A stretch of 64,000 bases of DNA. It comes from Arthrobacter sp. PAMC 25486. GTDB taxonomy: Bacteria; Actinomycetota; Actinomycetes; Actinomycetales; Micrococcaceae. The stretch covers positions 3,866,439-3,930,438 of the forward strand of contig NZ_CP007595.1 of assembly GCF_000785535.1 (NCBI RefSeq). Reading direction: 5' to 3'. The first letter of the stretch is position 1; each line of letters opens with the position of its first letter. The position numbers were made by a program, and so were the translations under genes. Shown piece by piece: positions 8,848 through 18,021 of the stretch. A model generated the notes under the pieces. It made no database searches and had not been told where the DNA came from. It saw nothing but the letters and a program-made list of their open reading frames with translations.

Positions 8848-9103
8848 GGCTCCTCCAAGGCAAATGCAAACCATTCGCTGGTGTTCCAGCGATTTTTTGA
8901 TCCTACTCCGACCGGCGGGCGCGGGCACGGGGGAGTTTTTTAAGGAGCACGATTGCGGCAGCGTTGGGAAAAAACAGCCGCAGGGAAGTGGTGCGGTGTT
9001 TCGGAAAAGTGGGCTTTATAGTGGTGCGGAGTTCGGGTTGATGGTACGGGTGTGCCATATCGCAGGCTTGCCCCGAACCGGCCCCCGCTTGCCGGCCTTG
9101 CCG

Positions 9104-9349
9104 TTAAAGTCGACGGCGGATGGTGACCGCGCGCATCACGCTGGCACCCATCATGAGAAACGCTGCGGGGAGGGCGATCATGGCTACCCAGTTGAATCCC
9201 GGCCACGGCGTTCCGCCGGCCCACTTGCTGATCAAGACCACAATGAGTGCAATCAGGGCCAGCACGGCCAACGCCATCGCGGTGTAGTTGAAAATTTGCC
9301 AGGTGCGGCCGACGGTCTGTGGTGCGGAATAGTGCGGGCTCATGTCCAT
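9104..9349 (-). CDS. Small two-helix membrane protein
   Basis: An 81-residue protein with two hydrophobic segments (about 21-43 and 54-72) and a basic tail TIRRRL. No known family is recognised. It is divergent from the cold-shock gene. Neither candidate start (9349 or 9343) has a strong ribosome site, so translation could be leaderless. Confidence 0.55.
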   Translation of the reverse strand: MDMSPHYSAPQTVGRTWQIFNYTAMALAVLALIALIVVLISKWAGGTPWPGFNWVAMIALPAAFLMMGASVMRAVTIRRRL

Positions 9350-9557
9350 AACGCTAACAGCGGACAGGAACAGGGCAAAGCCACAGTAATTTCATCGACG
9401 CGGTAATCTAGACACTAGTAGAGCTGTACCACCTGTCACTGCAGGGATCGCCCGCCAGATTCCCGCCCTCCATACCCGGGCGCAAGGAAACAGCGCAGAG
9501 CAACCGCACCGGCACGGAAAGCAGCTTACGACTTTCGACTTTTAAGGGGTAAAGCAA
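9350..9557 (+). promoter_or_regulatory. Promoter and long 5' leader of the cold-shock gene
   Basis: About 208 bp separates the two divergent starts. A TAATCT hexamer near 9403 could be a -10 element. This would leave a leader of about 145 nt, as is common for cold-shock genes, ending in AAGGGG before the GTG start. Promoter placement is tentative. Confidence 0.35.
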
Positions 9558-9938
9558 GTGCCTATCGGCAAAGTGAAGTGGTACGACAACGAAAAAGGCT
9601 TCGGCATCATCGCAGCCGACGACGGCCGTGAAGTATTCCTGCGCGCCAACGCCCTGCCCGCTGACGCAGGTGACATCAAGCCCGGCATGCGCCTGGAATT
9701 CGGTGTCGCCGACGGACGCAAGGGCGCCCAGGCCATGGCGGCCAAGATTCTTGACCGCAGTGCATCGGTTGTCAAGGCCAAGCGGATGCCCGCCCGTGAC
9801 TTGGCCCCTATTGTGCAGGACCTTGTGTCCCTGCTGGAGCATTCTGTGGGAACCCTGACCAACGGCAAATATCCTGACGGTGACGCGAGCAAAATTGCCG
9901 CAGCGCTGCGCAAGGTAGCCGACAACTTTGACGCGTAA
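9558..9938 (+). CDS. Cold-shock domain protein
   Basis: A 126-residue protein with an N-terminal cold-shock domain (residues 1-65): GKVKWYDNEKGFGII contains RNP1, and EVFLRANAL replaces the usual VFVHF-type RNP2. The family binds single-stranded RNA/DNA and acts as an RNA chaperone. The extra C-terminal 60 residues (VQDLVSLLEHSV...) are typical of the longer actinobacterial form. The GTG start follows AAGGGG. The downstream DUF3027 gene starts within 12 bp and is probably co-transcribed. Confidence 0.9.
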   Translation: MPIGKVKWYDNEKGFGIIAADDGREVFLRANALPADAGDIKPGMRLEFGVADGRKGAQAMAAKILDRSASVVKAKRMPARDLAPIVQDLVSLLEHSVGTLTNGKYPDGDASKIAAALRKVADNFDA

Positions 9939-9949
9939 CGGTGCCCACC

Positions 9950-10543
9950 ATGACTGAACTGCCCGGCGACACAGCCGCCCCTTCCAGCGATGCCGCAATG
10001 TCACGACATGGTGTTCCGGTGTGGCGGGTGGGCAAGCCTGACGCCTTCCTGGCCGCCGACGTGGCGACAGCCCGTGAGGCCATCCGGAGCATTGCCGGCG
10101 ATGCCGAGATTGGTGAGCACCTGGGTGCCCGCAGCGAGGGTGTCCGGTGCGTGACGCACCTGTTCGAGTCGAAGAAGCAAGGGTACGGCGGTTGGGTGTG
10201 GTTTGCCTCGCTGGCCCGTGTTTCCCGCGGCAAGGACTCAACCGTCAACGAGGTGGGCATGCTTCCCACCGACGATTCTGTGCTGGCTCCGCCGTGGGTT
10301 CCGTGGGCCGAACGGGTCCGCCCGGAGGACCAGGAAGCCGCAGCCGCTGCCGAGGCGGCCGCTGAGCAGGCGCGTGCAGGCCATGCCGGTGCGGGTGCTG
10401 CTGAAGACGATCACGACGGCGCAGAGGATGACAGTGCCGGGCACGACGACGCTGAGCACGACGACGCGGACGATGCCAGCGATGCTGACGGCGACGCATC
10501 CGATGACTATGCATCCGATGACGACGGATCCGCAACAGAATAA
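9950..10543 (+). CDS. DUF3027 family protein with acidic tail
   Basis: A 197-residue protein of unknown function. The conserved core (RHGVPVWRVGKPDAFLAADVA to GWVWFASLARVSRGKDSTVNEVGMLP) matches the actinobacterial DUF3027 family. The last 60 residues are a highly acidic Asp/Ala/Glu tail of low complexity. A GTG at 9941 is an alternative start. The adjacent cold-shock gene and the acidic tail may point to nucleic-acid or ribosome-related work, but this is inference. Confidence 0.75.
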   Translation: MTELPGDTAAPSSDAAMSRHGVPVWRVGKPDAFLAADVATAREAIRSIAGDAEIGEHLGARSEGVRCVTHLFESKKQGYGGWVWFASLARVSRGKDSTVNEVGMLPTDDSVLAPPWVPWAERVRPEDQEAAAAAEAAAEQARAGHAGAGAAEDDHDGAEDDSAGHDDAEHDDADDASDADGDASDDYASDDDGSATE

Positions 10544-10550
10544 CGGCACC

Positions 10551-10597
10551 AACCAGTTCAGGCCGCCTCCACACTGTGGAAGCGGCCTGAACTGGTT
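10551..10597. terminator. Strong bidirectional terminator hairpin
   Basis: A 16-bp perfect outer stem (10551-10566 with 10582-10597) and an inner 6-bp stem (TCCACA/TGTGGA) make an almost complete 47-nt palindrome, followed by TTAAAAA. It sits exactly between the convergent DUF3027 and serC genes. Confidence 0.9.
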
Positions 10598-10616
10598 AAA
10601 AACGGGTTCGTGAACC

Positions 10617-11759
<1,143 letters not shown>

Positions 11760-11972
11760 TTAAGCGATGGAAGTTATATGGGTGCCAGGGGCTGTTGCCA
11801 ATTCTGCCGTAGAACTTCGCTGAGAGGAAAAATGCGGCGGGCGCCGAAATAATGTGCGACGGCGTGGGGTTGGCTTAAGAGGGTGCGGTTACCCCCGGGT
11901 ATGGCATTCAGGCTAACGTAGAGACGATGGCGTTTGCCCAAAATTCTTGCCCAATAACAGGAGGATGCTGAC

Positions 11973-12668
11973 GTGGCTGATCTGATTGACACGACGGAAA
12001 TGTATTTGCGAACCATCCTGGAGTTGGAGGAGGAAAACATTGTTGCCTTGCGGGCGCGCATTGCCGAGCGCCTGCACCATTCCGGGCCCACCGTTTCCCA
12101 GACCATCGGTCGGATGGAGCGCGACGGCCTGGTCATCGTCTCAGGTGACCGGCATCTGGAATTGACCCCTACCGGCCGGGACAAGGCCACCAGGGTCATG
12201 CGCAAGCACCGCCTGGCCGAACGGCTGCTCGCCGATGTCATCGGCCTGGACTGGGCCTATGTGCATGAGGAGGCCTGCCGCTGGGAGCACGTCATGAGTG
12301 AGCGGGTGGAGCAGCGCCTCTTTGAGCTGTTGGGCAAGCCCAACGAGTCCCCGTATGGCAACCCGATCCCCGGGCTGGAAGAGCTCGGCGGCGAGGTGGC
12401 CCCTGTCTTTGCGGCGGGGCTCGTGACGCTCGTTGACGCAATGAATACCTATGCTTCAGGCCAAAAGGTGATTATTCACAGGTTGTCCGAGCGCATCCAG
12501 GTTGAACCTGAATTGTTGCAGCAGCTGGATGAAGGCGGCTTGCGCCCCGGTGCGCAGATTTCACTGGCCCAAGTGGGCGAGTACATCTCCGTGCGTGTGC
12601 CGGGGATCGAGGGGGCGCTGGAGCTGCCCCCGGAGGTCGCTTCACATGTTTTTGTTGCCATGAGTTAG
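11973..12668 (+). CDS. DtxR/IdeR-type metal-dependent repressor
   Basis: A 231-residue iron- or manganese-dependent regulator. Both metal sites of DtxR are conserved at the same residue numbers: primary Met10, Cys102, Glu105, His106 and ancillary His79, Glu83, His98. The winged helix-turn-helix is at about 20-65 (SGPTVSQTIGRMERDGLV) and the SH3-like domain at the C terminus. The Cys102 type is the iron-sensing DtxR/IdeR class rather than MntR. The GTG start has AGGAGG upstream. Its regulon probably includes siderophore and iron storage genes elsewhere; the VIT-type iron transporter at 61854 is a possible target but shows no evident box. Confidence 0.92.
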   Translation: MADLIDTTEMYLRTILELEEENIVALRARIAERLHHSGPTVSQTIGRMERDGLVIVSGDRHLELTPTGRDKATRVMRKHRLAERLLADVIGLDWAYVHEEACRWEHVMSERVEQRLFELLGKPNESPYGNPIPGLEELGGEVAPVFAAGLVTLVDAMNTYASGQKVIIHRLSERIQVEPELLQQLDEGGLRPGAQISLAQVGEYISVRVPGIEGALELPPEVASHVFVAMS

Positions 12669-12719
12669 AGTTTCACAGTGCCAACCGCTGAGGTTGACAT
12701 GGCGTTATTGATGATCTTG

Positions 12720-12735
12720 GTAACGAAATTGTTAC
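12720..12735. promoter_or_regulatory. GTAAC-N6-GTTAC operator overlapping -35 region
   Basis: Perfect 5-bp-arm inverted repeat with a 6-bp spacer. It overlaps a plausible -35 (TTGTTA, 12729-12734). A second copy with identical spacing is 53 bp away. GTAAC-like motifs are known for MtrA of actinobacteria, which controls cell-wall hydrolase genes; assignment to MtrA is inference. Confidence 0.5.
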
Positions 12736-12758
12736 GTTTACCGCTTGTACCGTATAGT
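12729..12758 (+). promoter_or_regulatory. Putative promoter of the M23 peptidase transcript
   Basis: TTGTTA (12729-12734), an 18-bp spacer and TATAGT (12753-12758) form a sigma-70-like promoter, placing transcription start about 65-70 nt before the riboswitch core. Confidence 0.5.
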
Positions 12759-12772
12759 AATAACCTGGCGCT

Positions 12773-12788
12773 GTAACCAAAGCGTTAC
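12773..12788. promoter_or_regulatory. Second GTAAC-N6-GTTAC operator
   Basis: Same arms and same 6-bp spacer as the copy at 12720, lying just downstream of the predicted transcription start. The centre-to-centre distance of 53 bp is five helical turns, compatible with cooperative binding on one DNA face. Confidence 0.5.
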
Positions 12789-12827
12789 CATCCTGCGACA
12801 CCGAACCTTGCCTTCGCAGCATGGACA

Positions 12828-13024
12828 GTAACCAATGAGGCAGGGGCGGGGGAACCACTTTTGATAGGCAATCCAGCCTGTCTTGGGGTGAAGCCCATCC
12901 ACAGTACAACTCATTTCTGACGCAATCCGTTGGGTTGCGTCATGACCTGAGCTGTGCCAAAAGCGTGGGCCGGATCAACTGCATGACTCTCTGATCCGAA
13001 TCCGACAGCTAACTTCGCAGGTGC
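12828..13024 (+). ncRNA. c-di-AMP riboswitch (ydaO/yuaA type)
   Basis: Conserved blocks occur in order: GGGGGAACCAC (12849), TTGGGGTGAAGCC (12882), then GATCCGAATCCGACAGCTAACTTCGCAGG (from 12993, quoted in part as GAATCCGACAGCTAAC and TTCGCAGG). These are the hallmark segments of the ydaO motif. The GTG of the M23 peptidase gene follows about 20 nt later, so control by c-di-AMP of the cell-wall hydrolase is expected. Confidence 0.9.
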
Positions 13025-13042
13025 TTTATAGAGAGGTTTTTT

Positions 13043-13852
13043 GTGTCAGATGTTAAACAGCGGGGACGCCGCCGTGCGTCGTCGCCAGTAACGCATGATC
13101 TTGCTTCCATCCCCGGAAGCCGCCGTGAAGCAATTGCTGCGGAACGTGCAAATGCACCCTCAGGTATTTCCATGGCTCAGCTGCTGCGTGCCGGTGTTGC
13201 CAGCGGTGCCGGGCAAAAAGTTGGTGTAGCCATGGCTGCCACCGGCTTGGTCCTGGCCGTCACGCTGCCTTCCGTGCAGGGCGTTGACACCGTTCAAGCC
13301 GCCCCGGAAAAGGCCGCCGCCGTTGAGATAGTTGTCACGGCCGGCGCCGAGATCCCCATTACTTTTGCCGCACCCGCCGTCACCAGCGCGTTGAACCCTG
13401 ACGGTCAGCTCAAGGAGACCCTGAAGGTCAACGCCTCCAACGTCACCCCCCAGGCTTCCAAGGGCACGCTCTCCGGGCCGTTGGAGAACCTGGTGACCAG
13501 CTCACCGTTCGGTGGACGCATCAACCCCATCACCGGCCAGATGGGCGAGCAGCACACAGGCCAGGACTTCGCCATTGCCTGCGGCAACCAGGTACTTGCT
13601 GCAGCAGGCGGCGTTGTGACGTTCGCCGGCTGGCACCAATACGGCGGAGGCAACCGCGTGGTCGTGGACCACGGCAACGGCCTCTCAACGTCCTACAACC
13701 ACATGAGCAGCATTGATGTGAAGGTCGGCCAGGAACTCCAGCGCGGGGGCAATGTGGGCCTCAGTGGCACCACGGGAGCCTCCACCGGCTGCCACCTGCA
13801 CTTTGAAGTCATCGTCAACGACGAGACCGTCGATCCCATGGGCTGGCTTTAA
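13043..13852 (+). CDS. Secreted M23 (LytM-type) metallopeptidase
   Basis: A 269-residue peptidoglycan endopeptidase. A long basic N terminus is followed by a hydrophobic export segment (GQKVGVAMAATGLVLAVTLP, about residues 57-76). The C-terminal M23 domain has the zinc ligands HTGQD and HLHFE with SYNHMS between them. It would cleave peptide cross-links in the cell wall. The GTG start has GAGAGG upstream. Expression is predicted to be under the c-di-AMP riboswitch directly upstream. Confidence 0.9.
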   Translation: MSDVKQRGRRRASSPVTHDLASIPGSRREAIAAERANAPSGISMAQLLRAGVASGAGQKVGVAMAATGLVLAVTLPSVQGVDTVQAAPEKAAAVEIVVTAGAEIPITFAAPAVTSALNPDGQLKETLKVNASNVTPQASKGTLSGPLENLVTSSPFGGRINPITGQMGEQHTGQDFAIACGNQVLAAAGGVVTFAGWHQYGGGNRVVVDHGNGLSTSYNHMSSIDVKVGQELQRGGNVGLSGTTGASTGCHLHFEVIVNDETVDPMGWL

Positions 13853-13942
13853 TTCCTCCACAGGTCACTTTTAGTTACGACTTAGACACATGACCGTGAC
13901 CGTAACGTGACATTGGGAAAAATCTGTTGTACCGTCGTAATC

Positions 13943-13967
13943 GCGCCAACTCGAATAAAGTTGGCGC
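13943..13967. terminator. Hairpin between the two cell-wall hydrolase genes
   Basis: GCGCCAACT/AGTTGGCGC is a perfect 9-bp stem with a 7-nt loop, 91 bp after the M23 stop. No T-run follows, so it may be a Rho-assisted terminator, an mRNA-stability element or an operator. Confidence 0.4.
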
Positions 13968-14017
13968 CCACGAGTAGATTGCCTAGCTCTGCCACTGCTC
14001 ATGGTCCGTTCGTATCA

Positions 14018-14192
14018 ATCGTCTGGCAGGGGCGGGGGAACCAATAATCGGATCTTGCACCATGTGCAAAGTCCTTGGGGTGAAGCCGCGAAGCGTTTAT
14101 ACTCTCCAAGAGGAAACTCTTGCAGTGTGCCAACGTGGAGCGGCCGGGTGACTCCCATCCGAATCCGACAGCTTACCTCGCAGGCATTGGGA
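14018..14192 (+). ncRNA. c-di-AMP riboswitch (ydaO/yuaA type), second copy
   Basis: GGGGGAACCAAT (14035), TTGGGGTGAAGCC (14075) and CCGAATCCGACAGC plus TTACCTCGCAGGC (14159-14184) repeat the conserved blocks of the ydaO motif. It precedes the NlpC/P60 gene. The ATG-initiated frame that begins inside it at 14001 is not the real start. Confidence 0.9.
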
Positions 14193-14204
14193 GAGGAAAC
14201 CTTC

Positions 14205-15047
14205 TTGGCTTCAAATACTGTCCTCGGGCGCCATCGCGCCGAGGTTGTTAAGACCGGCACGATGTCCACCCTCACGAAGACCGTTAGCTTGAACATCGGT
14301 GGAGTTGGACGTCAGGCCGCTGTTATCGCAGCAGCATCTGGACTTGTATTGACATCCGGCATCGCAGCAAATGCAGCTACTCCCACCGTGGAGCGCGCAT
14401 CTGACGGTGCAACTACGCTGAACCTGAACACGGAACTTGCTTCCGCCATCACGGCAGCATCCACGGTGAAGATTTCGTTCGCCACCCCCGCAATCACCTC
14501 CACCCCGGCTCCTGTTGTTGAGGCACCGGCAGTTGTAGAGGTCAAGAGCAACGATGTTGTAGCAGTAGCAGAAGCCCCGGCCGCACCGGCCGCCGCTCTG
14601 GAGGCTCCGGCAGCCGCCCCCGTGGCAGCCCCCGAAGCCCCGGTAGAAGCTCCCGCCGCACCCGCACCGGTTGTAGAAGTAGTTCCTGAAGCAGCTCCGG
14701 CTCCTGTTGCCCAGAGCGGAATTGGTGCAACCATCGCCAGCGCCGCCTTGGCACAGCTTGGTGTTGCCCAGGATTGCACCGCACTGGTCAGGAACTCCCT
14801 GTCGGCTGTTGGAATATCCAACCCAGGCTGGCCTGCTGACTTCCTGCACCTGGGCCGGACAGTATCCGCTGCCGAAGCCCAGCCCGGTGACTTGATTTAC
14901 TACGCAGACGGTGGCGCGGGCCTTGCCCACATCGCTGTTTACATTGGCAACGGCCAGGCCGTACACGGTGGATGGGACGGCTTCACAACAGCCGTATTCT
15001 CCGCCAACGTCGGTTCAGGTCCCGTTTTCATTGCGATGGGTCACTAA
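14205..15047 (+). CDS. Secreted NlpC/P60 family cell-wall hydrolase
   Basis: A 280-residue protein. The TTG start is preceded by GAGAGG, in the same layout as the M23 gene; ATG at 14262 is an alternative. A hydrophobic export segment (AAVIAAASGLVLTSGIAANAA) is near residue 40, then an Ala/Pro/Val-rich linker of about 80 residues, then a C-terminal NlpC/P60 domain. The domain has the catalytic Cys in AQDCTALV, His in LAHIAVYIG and a following HGG. It probably cleaves peptidoglycan stem peptides. c-di-AMP control through the upstream riboswitch is predicted. Confidence 0.88.
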   Translation: MASNTVLGRHRAEVVKTGTMSTLTKTVSLNIGGVGRQAAVIAAASGLVLTSGIAANAATPTVERASDGATTLNLNTELASAITAASTVKISFATPAITSTPAPVVEAPAVVEVKSNDVVAVAEAPAAPAAALEAPAAAPVAAPEAPVEAPAAPAPVVEVVPEAAPAPVAQSGIGATIASAALAQLGVAQDCTALVRNSLSAVGISNPGWPADFLHLGRTVSAAEAQPGDLIYYADGGAGLAHIAVYIGNGQAVHGGWDGFTTAVFSANVGSGPVFIAMGH

Positions 15048-15061
15048 AGAACATTTTTACC

Positions 15062-15097
15062 CAATGAACCCCGTCTACGGACGGGGTTCATTGTTTT
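15062..15097 (+). terminator. Rho-independent terminator of the NlpC/P60 gene
   Basis: A 14-bp perfect stem (15062-15075 with 15080-15093), tetraloop TACG and a TTTT run. Confidence 0.93.
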
Positions 15098-15209
15098 AAG
15101 CAGCCCGTCCGCTGCTCGTGAGCTGCCGGGGATTCGACGGCTGTGGAGGCGCGTGCCGTGCGAGTGTGGAGGCGCGTCCGGCGCGTTGAGTCCGGCCATC
15201 CGCAAGTTC

Positions 15210-15278
15210 TGACACCGATCCCGCGGTCTGATCCCGCCAATCCCGGAATCCCGGGATCAGAAAGCGGGATCGGTGTCA
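15210..15278. repeat. Palindromic intergenic repeat, family 'GATCCCGCTTTCTGA' (copy 1)
   Basis: 27-nt arms (15210-15236 and 15252-15278) match at 24 positions around a 15-nt loop. A relative with the same core (CCGCTTTCTGA / TCAGAAAGCGGGATCGG) is at 61760-61818. Both sit between convergent genes. The rest of the 300-bp gap here (15098-15347) shows no gene. Confidence 0.8.
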
Positions 15279-15347
15279 TTTTCGCCGGTGAACCGGGTTC
15301 GGCATCGGGAAAGGGCTCCCGCCCAGCGAATGGAGGGTCCAGCGTCG

Positions 15348-16997
15348 CTAATCCTCGGAACGCGCCCGCGATTCGGCGCCTGTAGCAGTTGCTGGCTCCC
15401 GCGTCTGAGCCGAACCGTCTTCGGCACCGTGCCCGTCTCCACGTTCATGCTCGGGTCGCAGAGGCTGGCGGTCGATGCTGGTTGCCAGCGGGATCTCTTT
15501 GACGAACAGCAGCAGGATGCCCGCCACGAGCAGCAGCGGCACCATATAGACGAAGATCGGTGTCAGGGCGTCGTTGTAGGCGCCGATGACAATGGTCCGC
15601 ACCTGCTCGGGCAGTTGACGCACGATTTCAGGGGTGAGCGAATTGATGCCCCCGGTGCCTTGCCCGCCTCCGCTGCCGGCCATGCGTGTGGTGAGGATGT
15701 CGGCCAGGCGGTGTGCAAACAAGCTGCCCACGACGGCGGACCCCAGCGACGCGCCGATTTGCCGGAAGTAGTTGTTGGATGCCGTGGCCATGCCCACCTG
15801 TGAATTGGGGAACTGGTTTTGCACAATCAACACCAGGATCTGCATCGAGGTGCCCAGCCCGATGCCCATGATGGCCAGATAGGCGCAGATGACCCAGATC
15901 GGCATGGTGGGCGTCATGGTCGAGAGCAGCACCAACGCACCGGCCACGATGAACATGCCGGTGATGGGCAGCCACTTGTACCGGCCCGTCCTGCTGACCA
16001 GCTGTCCGGAGCCGATCGAGGTTACGAGCAGTCCTGCCATCATGGGGATCATGAGGAAGCCGGCCTGGGTGGCGTTGGCGCCGGTGACCATCTGCAGATA
16101 GGTGGGCAGGTAGGCGAGGGTGCCAAACATGGCGATGCCTGTGATCAGCCCGGCAGCAGTGGTCAGGTTGAAGTTGCGATCCTTGAACAGATGCAACGAC
16201 ATGATGGGGTGCGCGGCCTTGTGCTCCACCCAGACAAACAACAGCGCAGCCAGCACAGTGCCCACACCCATGCCAATGATCTGCGGGGAGTTCCAGTCGT
16301 ACTTCGTCCCGCCCCAGGTGCTGACCAACACCAACAGCGTTGAGGTGATGCCCAGCAACGCCATGCCGGCCACATCCACGCGTGCCTTCACCCGCGGATG
16401 GGCAGGCAGCCGCAGGAAGAACACGGCCGAAATGATGGCCAGGATGCCCAGCGGAATGTTCATCCACAGCCCCCAGCGCCAGCCGATCCCGTCGGTGAAC
16501 CAGCCGCCCAGCAGCGGTCCGGCCACCGACGACAGCGCAAACACGCCGCCCATGATGCCCATGTAGCGGCCACGTTCACGGGCCGGCACGACGTCGGCAA
16601 TGATGGCCTGTGAGAGCAGCATCAAGCCGCCGCCGCCGAGCCCCTGGACACCGCGGCCAATGATCAGCCACGTCATGTCCTGGGCGAAACCACCAATGAT
16701 CGATCCGAGAATGAACACCGAAATGGCGCCAATGAACAACCCCTTGCGGCCCATGAGGTCGCCCAACTTGCCATAGATGGGCAGCATGATGGTGGAGGCC
16801 AGAATATAGATCGTAATGACCCACAGCATCTCGTTTACGCCGTTCAGCTCGCCAACAATGGTGGGCAGCGCGGTGCTGAAAATGGTCTGGTCGAGCGAGG
16901 CGAGCAGCATGGTGAGCATGAGCCCGGCAAACACCAGCAGAATGCTTCGGCGGTCGCTCTCGGTGGGTGGGTGGACTGTTTGAGTGGTTGCGCTCAT
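15348..16997 (-). CDS. DHA2-family MFS drug/proton antiporter (EmrB/QacA type)
   Basis: A 549-residue membrane protein with about 14 hydrophobic helices. LDQTIFSTALPTIVGEL in helix 1 and the loop GKLGDLMGRKGLFIG are typical of DHA2 multidrug exporters. The C-terminal 40 residues are hydrophilic and charged. The start has AGGAA upstream. The TetR gene directly upstream on the same strand is its likely regulator; a 147-bp gap with a repeat fragment separates them. Substrate unknown. Confidence 0.9.
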   Translation of the reverse strand: MSATTQTVHPPTESDRRSILLVFAGLMLTMLLASLDQTIFSTALPTIVGELNGVNEMLWVITIYILASTIMLPIYGKLGDLMGRKGLFIGAISVFILGSIIGGFAQDMTWLIIGRGVQGLGGGGLMLLSQAIIADVVPARERGRYMGIMGGVFALSSVAGPLLGGWFTDGIGWRWGLWMNIPLGILAIISAVFFLRLPAHPRVKARVDVAGMALLGITSTLLVLVSTWGGTKYDWNSPQIIGMGVGTVLAALLFVWVEHKAAHPIMSLHLFKDRNFNLTTAAGLITGIAMFGTLAYLPTYLQMVTGANATQAGFLMIPMMAGLLVTSIGSGQLVSRTGRYKWLPITGMFIVAGALVLLSTMTPTMPIWVICAYLAIMGIGLGTSMQILVLIVQNQFPNSQVGMATASNNYFRQIGASLGSAVVGSLFAHRLADILTTRMAGSGGGQGTGGINSLTPEIVRQLPEQVRTIVIGAYNDALTPIFVYMVPLLLVAGILLLFVKEIPLATSIDRQPLRPEHERGDGHGAEDGSAQTREPATATGAESRARSED

Positions 16998-17048
16998 GAC
17001 AAATTCCTAGCGCCGGATGGTTTGGAGGCGGCTGTGGGTTCGGTGATG

Positions 17049-17063
17049 AAGTACGACGGCGTG
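17049..17063. repeat. Partial copy of the AAGTACGACG repeat
   Basis: AAGTACGACGGCGTG is identical to 54588-54602 and matches the end of the full elements at 37665 and 32705. It lies between the TetR gene and its MFS partner, followed by a GC-rich hairpin-prone stretch (GGCGCCGG...GGCGCC). Confidence 0.5.
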
Positions 17064-17144
17064 CTGCCGCAGGCTTGGCCATGCGGCGCCGGCTTGCGCC
17101 GGGGGCGCCTCAGCGACGCCGGAAATCAGTGTGTCAAGGCGGGC

Positions 17145-17855
17145 TTAAGGCCAGTGTTCGTTGGCGGTGATGCGCTTGATGAGCTCGGAGGCGGTGCGGA
17201 CCAGAACTTCGCGGGAGTCGGTGAAATTTCCCGCCACCCACTTTTGCAGGGCAAAGCGCAGAGCGCCGGAGACCAGGGCCACGATCATGCGGGCCTCGTC
17301 CTCAAGGTCCGGGGTGGCCTGGATGCTGCGGCCGTCCCGGCGGAAGCGGTCCATAACGTAGCCCACAAAGAGGTCTTCCGTCTCGCTGATTCTGGCCTTT
17401 TCCTTGTCCAGGAGCTCCGGTGTCCGGTGGATGAGCTGGTGCCGGGCCTGGAACAATTCCAGGTTGCTTTCCGCCTCCACGAACGTCCCGGCGATCAAGT
17501 CGAACAGGCCGGCAAAAACGCTCGAGCCGCCGCCTGCCACGAACGCCTCGAGTACTTCCCGGCCGGGCAGCGGCTTGCGGGGGCTGATGTAAACGCCTTC
17601 CTTGCTGCCGAAATAGTTGAAGAAGGTGCGTGCAGAGACGTCGCTCGCGGCACAGATCAAGTCCACCGTGACGTTTTCATAGCCGTGCTCCAGGCCCAAC
17701 TCGATAGCAGCGCGGCGGATGGCTAGGCGCGTGGCTGCGCGCTTTCTTTCCCGCAGGGTCTCGCCGGCTGGTGCGGGCGGGGCAGGCATGCCTGACGTTT
17801 CGGCGGCCGGTGTTGGCGGCAGGGCCGGTGTTGCCGGGGATGCGGTGACGCTCAT
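17145..17855 (-). CDS. TetR family transcriptional regulator
   Basis: A 236-residue repressor with a Pro/Ala-rich N-terminal extension of about 30 residues. The helix-turn-helix (about 38-85) contains LICAASDVSARTFFNYFGSKEGV. The C-terminal part resembles MftR-like TetR members. It precedes a DHA2 exporter on the same strand, and a palindrome upstream fits autoregulation. Confidence 0.88.
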   Translation of the reverse strand: MSVTASPATPALPPTPAAETSGMPAPPAPAGETLRERKRAATRLAIRRAAIELGLEHGYENVTVDLICAASDVSARTFFNYFGSKEGVYISPRKPLPGREVLEAFVAGGGSSVFAGLFDLIAGTFVEAESNLELFQARHQLIHRTPELLDKEKARISETEDLFVGYVMDRFRRDGRSIQATPDLEDEARMIVALVSGALRFALQKWVAGNFTDSREVLVRTASELIKRITANEHWP

Positions 17856-17919
17856 TGCGGCTCCAAAGGGTGCAGCGTGTGCCGCATATTTCCTATCGGC
17901 ACAAACACCAGCATAAGTT

Positions 17920-17945
17920 CACTTTCTGCAAATATGCAGTGAGTG
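17920..17945. promoter_or_regulatory. Probable TetR operator
   Basis: CACT-N2-CTGCA-AATA-TGCAG-N2-AGTG is a 26-bp imperfect palindrome 65 bp before the TetR start, the usual size for this family. Confidence 0.55.
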
Positions 17946-18021
17946 CACAATTATTTTCCGGTGAACTGCCACCGCCGCTTCATCCAACGCCCCCACGGTC
18001 CTTCGCCGCTACGATGGGCAC

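Noticed and set aside
14001-14204. ATG start of the NlpC/P60 gene at 14001
   Set aside because: This region is the c-di-AMP riboswitch; the TTG at 14205 has a ribosome site and matches the layout of the M23 gene.
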